Source: Catonia carolina
Taxonomy: Eukaryota; Arthropoda; Insecta; Hemiptera; Achilidae
Length of the DNA: 64,000 bases
NCBI GenBank assembly: GCA_035578175.1
Contig: JAQMRL010000003.1
Coordinates: 103,590,969-103,654,968 of the forward strand
Direction: 5' to 3'
Shown here: piece by piece, positions 35,004 through 45,239 of the stretch
Position numbering within the stretch: the first letter of the stretch is position 1
Layout: each line of letters begins with the position of its first letter
Notes under the pieces: model-generated
Told to the model about the DNA's origin: nothing
The model's input: only the letters and a program-made list of their open reading frames with translations
Databases searched by the model: none
Translations under genes and position numbers: made by a program

Positions 35004-35034
35004 GGTACAGACTATATAATAGTAAACAAATTAA

Positions 35035-35275
35035 AATTATCTTTTTCTTTTAATCCTAATGTGTGTACGTTCAATTTAAGAAAAATGAGGTATAGTCTTT
35101 TACAAACTCAGGACAACCATTCCTGAGGAAGTTTGGTTAATTAACCCCCAATCATCAAAATACACCGGTAACTACTGTGAATTTGAACAACAAAACCTTC
35201 GGCTACGTACATCAGCCGTCAAACAGTTAACTCGCGGCGATGGATTTACCATTAGACCAACCCGGTGGGTTAAAT
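35035..35275 (-). repeat. tRNA-headed SINE-D, copy 5
   Basis: Decayed minus-strand copy. The head (ACCCACCGGGTTGGTCTAAT) lies at its right end, and the body and the A-rich 3' end near 35040. About 60 bp of the body are deleted relative to 30037-30360. Confidence 0.65.
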
Positions 35276-36060
35276 AAAAATGTAGGGAGACAGTTAATAA
35301 CATAAATTACTATTATAAAGAAGTAACGTCTGTTTGTACATACCTACGAGTTTGAGGCTACATACACAAATTACACAAACTCCACTGGGATTGGTTGAAT
35401 TTGTTTTTCAAATTTAGCCCGATTATCTAGTTATTGTTCCAGAAAATTTTCTTCAGATATTCAAAATACAACCAGCTCAATCTTACGTACACAGAATCAT
35501 CATCAAGTCCCCTTGGTGGACGTGAGAAACGAAACTTTACACAACGACTTAATATTATCAAATAGTATTTCAGACAATTTCATAGAAAAACTTACAAACA
35601 TAAAAACGACTTAATTAAAAGAATGCATGCAACAAACCTACCTGACTGAAGAGGTTAAACAGACAATGGAGCTAAAATTTGTTGCTGGATTAAACACATT
35701 ATCAAGTTAGTCACATAATTTTTAAATAAACTACAGCACAGAGTACACACACATAAAATATATCAGTGTCACGTGGGATTAACATCTCATTTGTAGTTGT
35801 TTTAAGTAACAGGAACGAATAAAAAAAGTTAAAAAAATTAAGTTTTATTGAAAGGTACGAAAGTTACAACCATTACAAACACATTTAATCTTAAAGACCC
35901 TTTTTACGAATTTTAACTAATTTATTAGTCTATAAGAAAAAAAATTCAATACAATAAACACAAAATAAGGAAACACCAAAGCATTCAAATAAATTTAAAA
36001 AAAATTAAATAACTAAAAAAATAGTCAAACATAGAAAACACCATCAATAAACAAATTCAA
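35276..36060. other. unassigned AT-rich stretch
   Basis: No recognised feature. Confidence 0.3.
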
Positions 36061-36071
36061 ATTCTTAAACA

Positions 36072-36267
36072 GCCGGCCGCATTGGCGCAGTTGGTAACGT
36101 GCTCGCCTTTCATCATGCAGTCCTGGGTTCGAATCCCTTTCAGGCATGGCATATTTTCATACGTTACAAAAAATCATTTCATCCTACATCGCATAAAGTT
36201 CCACCCCAACGTCGTCGCTAATGACCATTGCAGTTGATGCGACGTTAAATAAATAAATAAAAAAAAA
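36072..36267 (+). repeat. tRNA-headed SINE-C (GCCGGCCGC subtype)
   Basis: The head GCATTGGCGCAGTTGGTAAC is a good A box, and GGGTTCGAATCCC a perfect B box. The tail is GCAGTTGATGCGACGTTAAA with (TAAA)n and poly(A). An 11-bp TSD, ATTCTTAAACA, lies at 36061-36071 and 36268-36278. Confidence 0.9.
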
Positions 36268-36278
36268 ATTCTTAAACA

Positions 36279-36420
36279 ACAAAAAAAAGAGTTATTTACC
36301 TCATCAGTAAATTGAAATATAAAGGAATAATCATACTACGTCTACAAAGTTCAGTTATCGTGGACCACATCCACATCCATGTGACTTATCGCTAAGGTTC
36401 GTTTTGGGATCTGGGTAAAA
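36279..36420. other. short unassigned spacer
   Basis: Ends with GTTTTGGGATCTGGGTAAAA near 36401, a 20-bp match to the inner edge of the LTR-like repeat at 61.55 kb. Confidence 0.3.
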
Positions 36421-36452
36421 TACGAGGTGTGGCTATTAAATAACGAGACTGA
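36421..36452. mobile_element. lone mariner-like terminal repeat
   Basis: TACGAGGTGTGGCTATTAAA followed by TAACGAGACTG resembles a mariner TIR (compare TACGAGGTAGGGTC at 20710). I could not find the partner end or a transposase downstream, so this is at most half an element. Confidence 0.35.
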
Positions 36453-36750
36453 CGTTATAAAAAATGTTATAACCCAAAGCTATTATTACCTTTTCTTTAT
36501 ACCTTTACACTATTATGTATCTATTATACCTTTAATACCAAAGCTATTGGAAATTAAAAGAACAACAAGATTTTTAGATGTAATAATAAAATAGAAAGTC
36601 TTTATGTCGGATTCTGGAAGTAAACACATTAGAATTGAATAAGCGTTTACAAAAGAGCTGTATCTTAACAGATACACCGATCCCTCTGGTAGCCGTCACA
36701 CAATAGGTCTATACTATATCTAACCATTTAGGTATATTTCTAAACATTTC
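36453..36750. other. unassigned stretch
   Basis: May be the interior of a decayed mariner, but no transposase motif is visible. Confidence 0.25.
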
Positions 36751-36915
36751 TTTCTTCTTCTTCTTCAAGTGCCGTCTCCGCGTCGGAGGTTGGCGATCAT
36801 CATTGCTATTCTAACTTTCGAAACAGCTGCTCGGAACAGTGACGTGGAGTTGAGACCAAACCAATCTCTCAAATTCTTCAGCCAGGACGCTTTCCTTCTA
36901 CCCGGCAAACATTTC
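36751..36915 (-). pseudogene. LINE ORF2 C-terminus with (AAG)n tail
   Basis: Uninterrupted minus-strand frame: LPGRRKASWLKNLRDWFGLN, then STSLFRAAVSKVRIAMMIAN and LRRGDGT before the stop at 36765-36767, followed at once by (AAG)n. This is the best-preserved GRRR.SWLKNLR.WFG tail in the window. The extreme 5' truncation (about 50 codons left) and simple-repeat tail are typical of a retroposed LINE end. The plus-strand frame at 36769-36966 is its shadow. Confidence 0.85.
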
Positions 36916-37699
36916 TTTAAAATAACCCAATTTATCAACTATTACTATTTTCATTCGTACTTTTAAAAACTCGGTGCTGCTAGAGGATTCTGGAACCAAT
37001 TTTTTTATAGATATTATCACAATATAAACAAATTAATTTTTTGTACTCTATTTTTGTGTAATATCCAGTATAATTATACACGTTATAATACTACTGACGC
37101 CTTCTTTTGGAAATTTGGGGTACAATATGCAGATTTCAATCACTTAGCAAACTTTATGGGTAACTACAAAATCTCAGTAAAATTGGTGATATCTTAGGAG
37201 TTAATTTTATTCTATATACAGTGCATCATTTACATAATCACATCTATTGCTTTTACTAAATATTGTACGTAACTATTACTATTTTAAAATAATTACCATT
37301 GTCTTAACATTAAATAAGACAATGACTGTTATTAAACTACAAATAACAAACAAATGTTACGTTTTGTTTACACTGTAACTTGTTATTGCTATTACTACAT
37401 TGACTTACATTATAATTGTAGTGAAAACAGGAAACATCCAGTACTAATAATTTTCTAAATTGAATATATCTATAGAAGCAAATATGCTGTATATTGGTAT
37501 AATGTAAAAATATGTTTAACAGGATAGTTTTATTTTTTATCAAAAAATATTACATAACTTAAATGAATCAAATTTGTTATTTATTTTATTAAAAAGAAAA
37601 AATTGAAATTACTTAGTCATATCTCGTGTTCTATATTTACAATCTGATACGTTACTGATATTTCTTGTATTGTTCTATTGTTTTATGTTACTGTAATCT
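36916..37699. other. unassigned AT-rich stretch
   Basis: No recognised feature. Confidence 0.3.
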
Positions 37700-37744
37700 T
37701 ATATTTCGTAATTCCGAAATAATTTTGATACCTATGTATTTTAT

Positions 37745-38432
37745 AAGTATACGTTCAATTTCCGAGCAGTTTCGAAGCAGGAATGAAATAGGTTGCAGAG
37801 GGGCGGAAATGAATTTTCTGATAGCAGGGAAGTACCTGGGAGGATATATTTTATGAGGTAGGCATTACTAACCTAGATAAAGTTGCCCATAACAGGCAGG
37901 TGGAGTGTTCAATTATTTGCACTTTATCTGCTAGTTTCAGGGCTACAAAAAAACAGTTCTGTTTCTTATCACATGGTCACTCAATTATATGAAAAATTTA
38001 TAAACAGAAGAGGTAAAAGTGTTAAAGGCACTAGTCAGAGTTATCTCCTGTGAGAGTAATGGATTTTATGTACAGCGAGACCCTGTGGTGAATGAAGTGA
38101 AGGTGTCATTTGCAGGGTGGAAAGAAGATGCTTTTCAGATCACTTGGCATGCTGATAATCATACTTTTCCACTTAGCAAGGAAGGCAGTAGTAAACCACC
38201 TCACTCCTCGTTTTGCTTAGTAAAGCCTCTAGTGATTCAAACCAGTCTAACAACCTAGATGAGAAAATAAAAATTCATAAGAGGTATTGGTGTAGCCATT
38301 TTGGAATGGATGAAGAAAGATTGCTTGCCAGGTTTAGCCCTTGAGTACAAACCCACCGGTAAAAGGAGTGTTGGACGCCCGAGAAGGAGATGGTTTCTGA
38401 AACAGGCCGAGCTGCCTAATCCTTGAAGTGAA
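37745..38432 (+). pseudogene. LINE ORF2 tail fossil split by a SINE-A
   Basis: Upstream of the SINE: ISEQFRSRNEIGCRGAEMNF then LIAGKYLGGYIL, and EVGITNLDK after a frameshift. Downstream: LDEKIKIHKRYWCSHFGMDE then ERLLARF, and after another shift YKPTGKRSVGRPRRRW and QAELPNP with a stop. Read across the SINE, this is the usual order GAEM.FL...AGY, EL.I..L..KI, W..H..RMDEERLP, KPTGKRSVGRPRRRW of an insect LINE C-terminus. Confidence 0.8.
37881..38251 (+). repeat. SINE-A copy inserted in a LINE fossil
   Basis: Near full-length SINE-A with an 11-bp TSD (AACCTAGATAA at 37870, AACCTAGATGA at 38252, one mismatch). The duplicated bases encode the NLD of the host LINE frame, so the insertion point is fixed to the base. 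Confidence 0.85.
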
Positions 38433-39099
38433 GAAGAAAAGATGTACAATTATTTAAAGTCTAACATTTTATTTTGAAATTTACAGAAAGTAATGTGTTA
38501 CGAATCTCTGTGGTCTTAATCATAAACTTCAAAAACATTGAAAAAATGTAATATAAATTTGATTTAAAAGAACCATAGAAAATTAGATGAATTGCCGACG
38601 TTTCATTTTTGGATTATTTTGAACTTGGATCATGAATAGATCCTACTGGCCTTGTTTCTCGTACACGTTACTGGGACATTCACTGCTTCCTAAATATAAT
38701 CCAATAACTTTTTCTCTGCTCTCACTTAATGTAAAGTAAGGTAGCTGGAAACATGGTACTGTACTTTGTGCCAAAACATGGCCTGTTTGTAAGTTACCTA
38801 CGATTTAATGCATTTGTTTGAATATGCTACGCACACCTACATACTTTAAAGGTGCACTTTCCAACCAGTAATTGTAATTCATACATCGTAGTCTATGTCT
38901 GTTTATGCTGTTCTCCTTAAACAAACTGATTTATTAAACTGTATTTAATAGCAAATACGTATATGTATTCATAGGTTGTGAGCATACATTTTTATGTATT
39001 ATATTAGTATCAACAGTATGTTTATTAGCCAAAACATTCGTTTACAAATAGTATGAATGGATATTATAAAGTCAACACTTGGTTAAAAATAATATTAAA
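38433..39099. other. unassigned AT-rich stretch
   Basis: No recognised feature. Confidence 0.3.
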
Positions 39100-39210
39100 G
39101 GGTCAAAAATTTCTAGAACGTAGCTGGAAATCGAATCCGGGACCCAACGTTTTACATTCATTACTAACTTTTTGTGTGCATTACGAATCCGAAACCGTTT
39201 GTTGCTATCT
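39100..39210 (-). repeat. SINE-C remnant
   Basis: On the minus strand GGTCCCGGATTCGATTTCCA keeps a B box, followed by CTACGTTCTAGAAATTTTT, matching the GGTCTGGAAATTTTCAC segment of SINE-C. The head is unrecognisable. Confidence 0.45.
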
Positions 39211-39319
39211 CTAGTAGTTTTTGACATCTGCTGTCACGGACGGACGGACTGACTACGAAAAATGATAGAACCATTAAAAATTACCACCAAAAATAAATTT
39301 TAATTTAGTATAGTATATG

Positions 39320-39517
39320 TACTGTCTGTCTATAACTTGCCTGCCGCAGAGTGGGGCAGAATCGGCACGCTACTAGCCTTCTAAATAACATTTCATTATG
39401 TACTACTACTAACTAGTACACTGGAATTGGTACATAATGAAGTGTTATTGAGATGGCTAGTAGCGGGCCGATTCTGCTCCTCTCTACGGCAGACCATCAA
39501 GTTATAGACAGACAGTA
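39320..39517. mobile_element. fold-back (long hairpin) element
   Basis: A ~198-bp near-perfect palindrome. The left arm, TACTGTCTGTCTATAACTTG at 39320, pairs with the right arm ending GTTATAGACAGACAGTA at 39517. The arms are about 80 bp and the loop about 28 bp. There is no coding sequence. It abuts the truncated end of a SINE-A piece. A TSD could not be assigned. Confidence 0.75.
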
Positions 39518-39608
39518 GATCTCATGGTAAACCACCTCACTATTCGTTTAATTAGTAAAGTCTCTAGAGCAGTAGTTAGCCTTTTTTTGGTCACGGCACA
39601 CTATCCTA

Positions 39609-39776
39609 GGTCGGCACGTTGGCTTAGTGGTTAGCGCAACTAACTTCTACGCCGGGGTCCTGGGTTCGATTTCCGGTCAGGTCTGGCATTTTTTCATCAC
39701 TCATTTTCATTATCATCATTATCCACCGTCTGCATTAGCAGAAATTTCATAAGTCAGATGTAAAACAAACAAAAAA
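39609..39776 (+). repeat. SINE-C inserted in the hAT element
   Basis: Head TCGGCACGTTGGCTTAGTGG (A box), B box GGGTTCGATTTCC, and a tail containing CCACCGTCTGCATTAGCAG instead of the GATGCGACGTTAAA tail. It is joined directly to the HINE-like copy at its A-rich end. Confidence 0.8.
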
Positions 39777-40703
39777 TCTGGTGTGAAATACTCCCACAAC
39801 TTTCTCTTACCAATTCAAATAATTAACAATAAACTTAATATCAGTGATAAAACATTAGAAATAAACAAAAAAACTATCCTAAATTAGGTCACATGACCTA
39901 ATTTTCATCATGAGTGAAAAGACGCAAAATGAAAATCAACCTCAGTTTGGCTTGAAAATACGGAAAATCACTCTTTTCACGCTAAACTAGGCTCTGTAAA
40001 GCAAAATGCTTTAAATGAAAGATGTAGATCTTTTAATTTCCTATAAATTTGATTATATACACTTTTGTCGTAAAATGCATACCAAGGCCGAAATCTTTAA
40101 AATTTCGATTTTTCACACGTTTTCGTGAGAAAAATACCGAAAATCGCTTATTACCGCTAAACTAAGCGTTATACAAAAACATGTTTGAAATAAAAGTTGT
40201 AGGATTTTAAATTCTGTAAAACTTTTATTATATACATTTCTGCGCTAAAATGCATATTAAAGTCGCAATCTTAAAAAAACAATGTTTTACGTGAAAATAG
40301 CCTCATCAATAATTTCAGCAAAGATGGTGTCTACCCTATCTTGTAGAGCATAAAAAAATGTAGTAAACCAGGCGATTTTTAAAAAAATCGTAGGACCCGT
40401 TTTTGAGAAAATCGCAAAAATGTGAAAATTACACAAATAAAATTACTACTTCCGGTTGACCGATTTTGATGAAAATGTTCGTGTCGGGTCCGGTAGTGGT
40501 GTCTAAGTTTCAAGTTCGTACAATGTTCCGTTCTTGAGATATTCTGTTCACACAGACACACACACACACAGACCAATTGCTAAAAACATGTTTTTTGGGT
40601 TCAGGAGGTCTGAAGCTTGTAGATCTAGTGAAAACTCGATTTCGAAAAATCGACATGAAAACAATACTTTCCTTCCTATATATTCATATAGGCAAGAGAA
40701 AGT
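39777..40703 (-). repeat. HINE-like element, full-length copy B10 (927 bp)
   Basis: Complete copy with its 5' end at 40703 (ACTTTCTCTTGCC on the minus strand), (GT)n at about 40550, two internal units, subterminal GGTAAGAGAAAGT at 39799-39811, hairpin, and end CACCAGA at 39777. Exactly the same length as B11. The frames at 40379-40719 are chance. Confidence 0.85.
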
Positions 40704-40709
40704 AACAAG

Positions 40710-40830
40710 AAGCGCATGAGACTTCTCTCAGTTGAACAGGAGATGCGTGTGTGTTTTTTTAGCAATTCCACCACGAATTGAACTTTTGTAAGAAGCGACA
40801 AGCTCAAGTTTCTCATTAATAACTCTAACT
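40710..40830 (+). pseudogene. hAT transposase C-terminal remnant
   Basis: Frames MRLLSVEQEMRVCFLAIPPR then IELL, followed by TTTTGTAAGAAGCGACAAGCTC-type sequence, recall the LL.VE...RV.LS.I.PRI..LC..KQAQ.SH terminus of hAT transposases. The match is short and frameshifted. Confidence 0.6.
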
Positions 40831-41000
40831 AATCTTTTTTTGTAAGGCGTAAGCCAATAAATCTTCCATAGAATAAGTTTAAATTCTTGAATATTATTCT
40901 CTTGTTCCGTAAAGTCTCAGAAGTTTCGCGGCACACTCGTTGAAAACCACTGCTCTAGAGGTTTAAACCAGCCTTTCGGCAGACGACCTAAACAACAAAA

Positions 41001-42561
41001 GATCTCAAAAATATGTTAATTGTTTTTTGAAAATTTTCATGGTTTCGAAAAATTGGTAGCCTTATTTGTAATGTACTACGAATTATTATATCTCTTAGAT
41101 TTACTTTGTTCAATGTCCATACATTATTTGTTTTTATTTTTTTATTTATTAATATCTTTGAATGTGATTGATCTGTTCTGAAGATTTTATCGTATAATTA
41201 TTTGTGTGATTTTTTTTATCTATTCATAATCTACATTTATTTGAAGAGTATTTTTGATAAATATCTAAACATTGTTTATTTTTAATGATAAACCACGTAT
41301 TTTTTTGTTACAATGACGATAGGTCATTCTTAGTTCCTTTTTTGTTATCATGATGATATTTTTATTACACGGAAAATCAGGATCTTTTTTTTCCGGCCGT
41401 CATCTGTCAGAAACAGTAGCTTTGTAAGAGCTTTATAATCTCACGATTTTCAGGGAAAATAGGTTTCATCCATTACCTTTCCCAAAAAAAAACTTAATGA
41501 CCAATGTGAAACAGAAATTCATTCAAACTTGTGTATGTTAAACACTCTGTTTCCGACAAAAGTAGTCAACAGACGGAGGTTGTTCATTTCATGAGAACTG
41601 TGCAGTCAATGGTCGATTTAACGGACTCATCTGGGATAGCTATGTCCGTTGTTATGAAAATCCGTTAAATTAAAAGTCATTCAGTTATAAAAATCGAGTA
41701 CATACGTTTCTATAATGTGTTAAAGAAACACTGGATTTACTTATAACCTTATTCTTATCATAACGTTAAAAAAATTATACCTTTCAGGAAAAACTTACCT
41801 TACGGGAAGACCTGGGCGGGAAAAATGCAGATATTTTCATTGATAGCAGTGATGCTAACATTTCAAAAAATATCTATCGTGCGTATTTAAATATTTATGA
41901 ATATCACCAACTGTTATCGGTAAAATAAAATTCTACTGTAAAAAAATGATTAAGTTGAATATTCATTTTCACCTTTTTTTTGTTTTGACATGGTAAATGC
42001 AAATTCATTTATAATTGATTAATGAATAAAATACCGAGAATTTATGATTTAAGGTGCATCCATTTTTATTTAAATGTGAATGATTGTTTAGTTGTTAGAT
42101 AGAATTTACGTAACATAATTGTTAGAGGAACGAGTGCCCAACCTAACCTATTAAATAGGAAGATGCTTCTATTATTGTATTTCACGACTCCTACTTGGTC
42201 TCAATTGTTGCGAAACCACTTTCACATTACTGAATCTACTAGCTAGAGTATTGAATGAAATTCTTAAGGAGTCGACTAAACCTTACTACAAGGATGTTTA
42301 AATTTAACGATATTACTGTAAAACGTTAAATCCGCCTCCGTTTAATATTCATTTAATTACAAGGAATTTTTTTAAAAATACTCACGTTAAAATAAAATTA
42401 ATTACACCCTGAGCTACTTTGTAAATATTATTAATTCGGGTGCCTTCTAACTGGTAGTTTTTTGGAATGCTAAGCAGTTAGCGTCTGATGAGGGCCCCTA
42501 ACCTTGGTTTTCCTCAACATTTTTCCAAGAACAACGTTGTCAAAAGTGACTTAAGTGATCT
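41001..42561. other. unassigned AT-rich stretch
   Basis: About 1.5 kb with no recognised feature. Confidence 0.3.
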
Positions 42562-42570
42562 TTAAAATTT

Positions 42571-42768
42571 GTTGTTTAGGTCATCAGCCGAAAGGCTGGT
42601 TTGAACCTGTAGAGGTTCTACGAAGTAAAACGAGGAGTTTTACTCAGTGGGTGGTTTACCAATGCCTTCCTCGCTGAGTGGAAAAATACGCTTATCAGCT
42701 TGCCGGGCCCTCTGAAATGCACATATTTTCCACTCTGCAAATGACACTTTCACTTCATTTACCACAAG
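42571..42768 (-). repeat. SINE-A copy, 5'-truncated
   Basis: Holds the 3' ~200 bp of SINE-A. A 9-bp TSD, TTAAAATTT, lies at 42562-42570 and 42769-42777. A ~10-bp duplication (TTTTACTCAG) sits inside it near 42640. Confidence 0.75.
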
Positions 42769-42777
42769 TTAAAATTT

Positions 42778-42890
42778 TTATTTAAAAAATTTATTTAAAT
42801 AAATAATTATATTTAAATTAAATTTACTTTAATAATTTAATAAATTTATTTATTTACTTTAAAATTTATAGAATTTTTTAATTCAAAAAG
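42778..42890. repeat. low-complexity A/T tract
   Basis: Almost pure A/T (AATTTATTTAAATAAATAAT and similar words). No other content. Confidence 0.6.
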
Positions 42891-43371
42891 TGTACCTGTA
42901 TAAAAATGTTTTATAATTAAATGTATAGTCTATATTAACAATAGGCAGCAACTAACAAGGGGCGATTCTATTTTTGGCAAACATTATTTTTATAACAAAT
43001 TGCAAAAAAAATACTCCCGTGAACCATAGGTACTTTCATCCAGCTAATGAATTTAAAAACAAATATTTACTATATTTTATTTTTTAATGTATGTCTTTCA
43101 ATTTTCTTTCCAGGTAAGCAGCAGTAAATTAACGTCAGTTGGATTTTTAGAACATTTTAACGTACGTAATGCATGTTATCATTTTTTAAACTACAGTTCC
43201 AAGTTTTACTAGTTCCAAGTCAGTTACATCGTCACGGTAAGATAAATTATTCAGTTACAAGAAAAAAATTGTCTTCAAATTCGTTTTGAATTGTCTGTTG
43301 ATATTCTTGAGGTTTTGGAATGATAATTAAAAACAAAAAAAAAATCAATCGAAAATAATTTACTGTGACTT
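42891..43371. other. unassigned stretch
   Basis: No recognised feature. Confidence 0.3.
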
Positions 43372-43580
43372 TTTTTTAAATTCATTTATTTAACGTCGCA
43401 TCAACTACAACGGTCATTAGCGACGACGTTGGGGTGTAACATTTTTACAATGAAGAATGAAATGATTTTTTTTTTGTAACGTATGAAAATATGCCGTGCC
43501 TGAGTGGGGTTCGAACCCAGGACTCATTCTATAAATGTTTTAAAACATGTGTAGCATATTAACCTACTTAATAAATGCGC
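43372..43580 (-). repeat. SINE-C copy (minus strand)
   Basis: Body and tail as at 36072-36267 (AACGTCGCATCAACTACAAC and CATTAGCGACGACGTTGGGG on the plus strand), with the B box GGGTTCGAACCC. Upstream of the B box the head is diverged, with only a weak A-box candidate (GTAGGTTAATATGC) near 43560. Confidence 0.7.
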
Positions 43581-44245
43581 TAATAACCTCTGGAGGTGAT
43601 ACAACTAAAGAATTAACATTGATAACCTAACTTGATAAATCATTAGCGGACATTTGCTCTAGGAAAAAATAAAATTTTATTGTAGGCCTAACTGAACAGT
43701 TTGTTTATTAGAAAAATATTTGTAGACTTGGAACTTCTTGCTCAAAAAACATTAAAAATTATGGTGTAATTTTTAAGGCATTCAGACAAAAATCTTAACT
43801 GGGTTTTTTTATACAAGTATGAATTTTAAATACTAAAAATTTGAAAAAATTGAATTCTGGTAACTTAACCTCATTCATCTCTGACTACACTTTATATTAT
43901 GGCCTAACCTCTAAATTATTTACTATCATATATTTTTTGTGTTTTTTTTCAAAACGCTCTCGGTTAAGTTAACAAAATTATAAATTGAACAATTTTTATT
44001 TTCATTAGTTAATAAAATATAGTAATGGTGATTGCGCCCGCACTCCTTGCGGACTTATTATTTGTCTTGTATAAGTATAATTAATAAAGTGCCAGATTAT
44101 TAACGTAATTTCCCGGGATTTACTCCACTGTTAAATTATTCTAGGTATTACTTGAATAAGAATACTAATACTAATCTTCAGAAGTCTTTGCAAAGGAACA
44201 GAAATAATTTTGCTTTAGTATGGTTTAGTATACCTACACTATATC
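43581..44245. other. unassigned AT-rich stretch
   Basis: No recognised feature. Confidence 0.3.
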
Positions 44246-44361
44246 ATCCTCCTCCTCCTCCTCCTTCTTCTTCTTCTTCTTCTTCTTCTTCTTCTTCTTC
44301 TTCTCCTCCTCCTCCTCCTCCTCCTCCTCCTCCTCTTCTTCTTCTACTTCATCTTCATCAG
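44246..44361. repeat. (TCC)n/(TTC)n microsatellite
   Basis: Compound pyrimidine trinucleotide tract of alternating CCT and CTT blocks. It lies directly downstream, in LINE orientation, of the fossil at 44369-44776. The poly-Ser/poly-Pro frame at 44152-44424 is an artefact of it. Confidence 0.9.
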
Positions 44362-44368
44362 CTTGTCA

Positions 44369-44776
44369 TCATTCAGTGTTGGATATATATCTCCTCTTCT
44401 TTGCTGCCATTTCTGCCCACATAAATCTGGCTACCAGTTTTAAGTCATCTTTCCACCGTGTTTGTGGACGAACTCTATTCCTTTTTCGCAGCCAGGGCCT
44501 CCATTGCTGAACCACCTTGTTCCATCAATCATACGTCTGCCATTTCAGTTATGCCACGTGCTGTTTTACGTCCACAAATCCAGACTTTCCATCGATCTTT
44601 GTGTTTTGGCCAGGCTCTCTATCATTCCGTTTGAAAAGAATTTTGGTTGTATGGTGTATGATAAAACAGGAAGTGTGTACTTCCTGTACACACTGAGTAA
44701 AAACTTTTCTTCTTAGACTTAAGGGAAGTTTTAGATTCTTTAGAATTTTACTTTGTTTTTCGAAAGCGTACCACAC
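44369..44776 (-). pseudogene. RTE-like LINE ORF2 C-terminal fossil
   Basis: One reading frame with two internal stops: WYAFEKQSKILKNLKLPLSL, then RRKVFTQCVQEVHTSCFII, GKSGFVDVKQHVA, stop, LKWQTYD, stop, WNKVVQQWRPWLRKRNRVRP and QTRWKDDLKLVARFMWAEMA, ending at 44369. This follows the known order (W.AF.K...IF...KLPLSLKRKVFNQCV..., L.W...GH, WRP...KR..GRP.TRW.DD...VAG..W...A) of RTE-type ORF2 after the RT active site. Confidence 0.85.
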
Positions 44777-44826
44777 GCTATTTCAGCGGTTTATACATCA
44801 TATCTACCCTATATTACAATCAAGTG

Positions 44827-44966
44827 GCTGCCTCAGGAGCGTAGTGGTAGCGCGCTAGCCTACCAAGTGGAGGTCCCGAGTTCGATTCCCGATCAGATTC
44901 TGGAAATTTTCACAAGCTAAAACCCACCATAGTCACCGAGCTAATCAGAATTTAAATAAAATAAAA
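44827..44966 (+). repeat. tRNA-headed SINE-C
   Basis: Head CTGCCTCAGGAGCGTAGTGG, B box GAGTTCGATTCCC, shortened body, A-rich end. A 9-bp TSD, AATCAAGTG, lies at 44818-44826 and 44967-44975. Same subtype as 12020-12191. Confidence 0.85.
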
Positions 44967-45239
44967 AATCAAGTGATCGAAATTAGAATGTTTAATTTTT
45001 GTAGGTATCGCTTAAAAATTCGCATGTCGATTTTTAGAAAAACTCTTCGGGAAGGAACATTTATTTGTCGTTTTAGTGTTGTCACCCCATTTTTACTTAT
45101 TAGATACAAGTGATCGAAACGAAAGGGCTTAAAATTTTCTGTTCAATCCTATAAAAGCCAATGTACCGAATCATAGCTCGATACGTGAAAAGGAAGTTAA
45201 ATAATTTGTTGAGTGAATTTTTAAAGGATTTCGAATTTA

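Larger units (their letters stand above)
39570..40952 (+). mobile_element. hAT transposon remnant carrying two insertions
   Basis: hAT ends CAGTAGTTAGCCTTTTTTTG (left) and CAGTGGTTTTCAACGAGTGT (right, read inward), with a perfect 8-bp TSD CTCTAGAG. Of the 1,383 bp, a SINE-C and a HINE-like copy account for about 1.1 kb. The remaining hAT sequence is only about 290 bp. Its left end differs enough from the 7778-8437 element to be another family. Confidence 0.85.
39532..41000 (+). repeat. SINE-A 3' part split by a hAT nest
   Basis: SINE-A sequence ATGGTAAACCACCTCACTAT runs to CTCTAGAG (39562-39569), then resumes at CTCTAGAG (40953-40960) and ends GACGACCTAAACAACAAAA. The upstream part of the SINE is missing next to the fold-back element. 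Confidence 0.8.

Noticed and set aside
36072..36150. Possible functional tRNA gene (A and B boxes present)
   Set aside because: The sequence continues into a SINE body with poly(A) and a TSD, and a cloverleaf with paired acceptor arms cannot be drawn. The same applies to the other SINE-C and SINE-D heads.
44152..44424. 90-codon frame with long poly-Pro and poly-Ser
   Set aside because: It is the translation of the (TCC)n/(TTC)n microsatellite.
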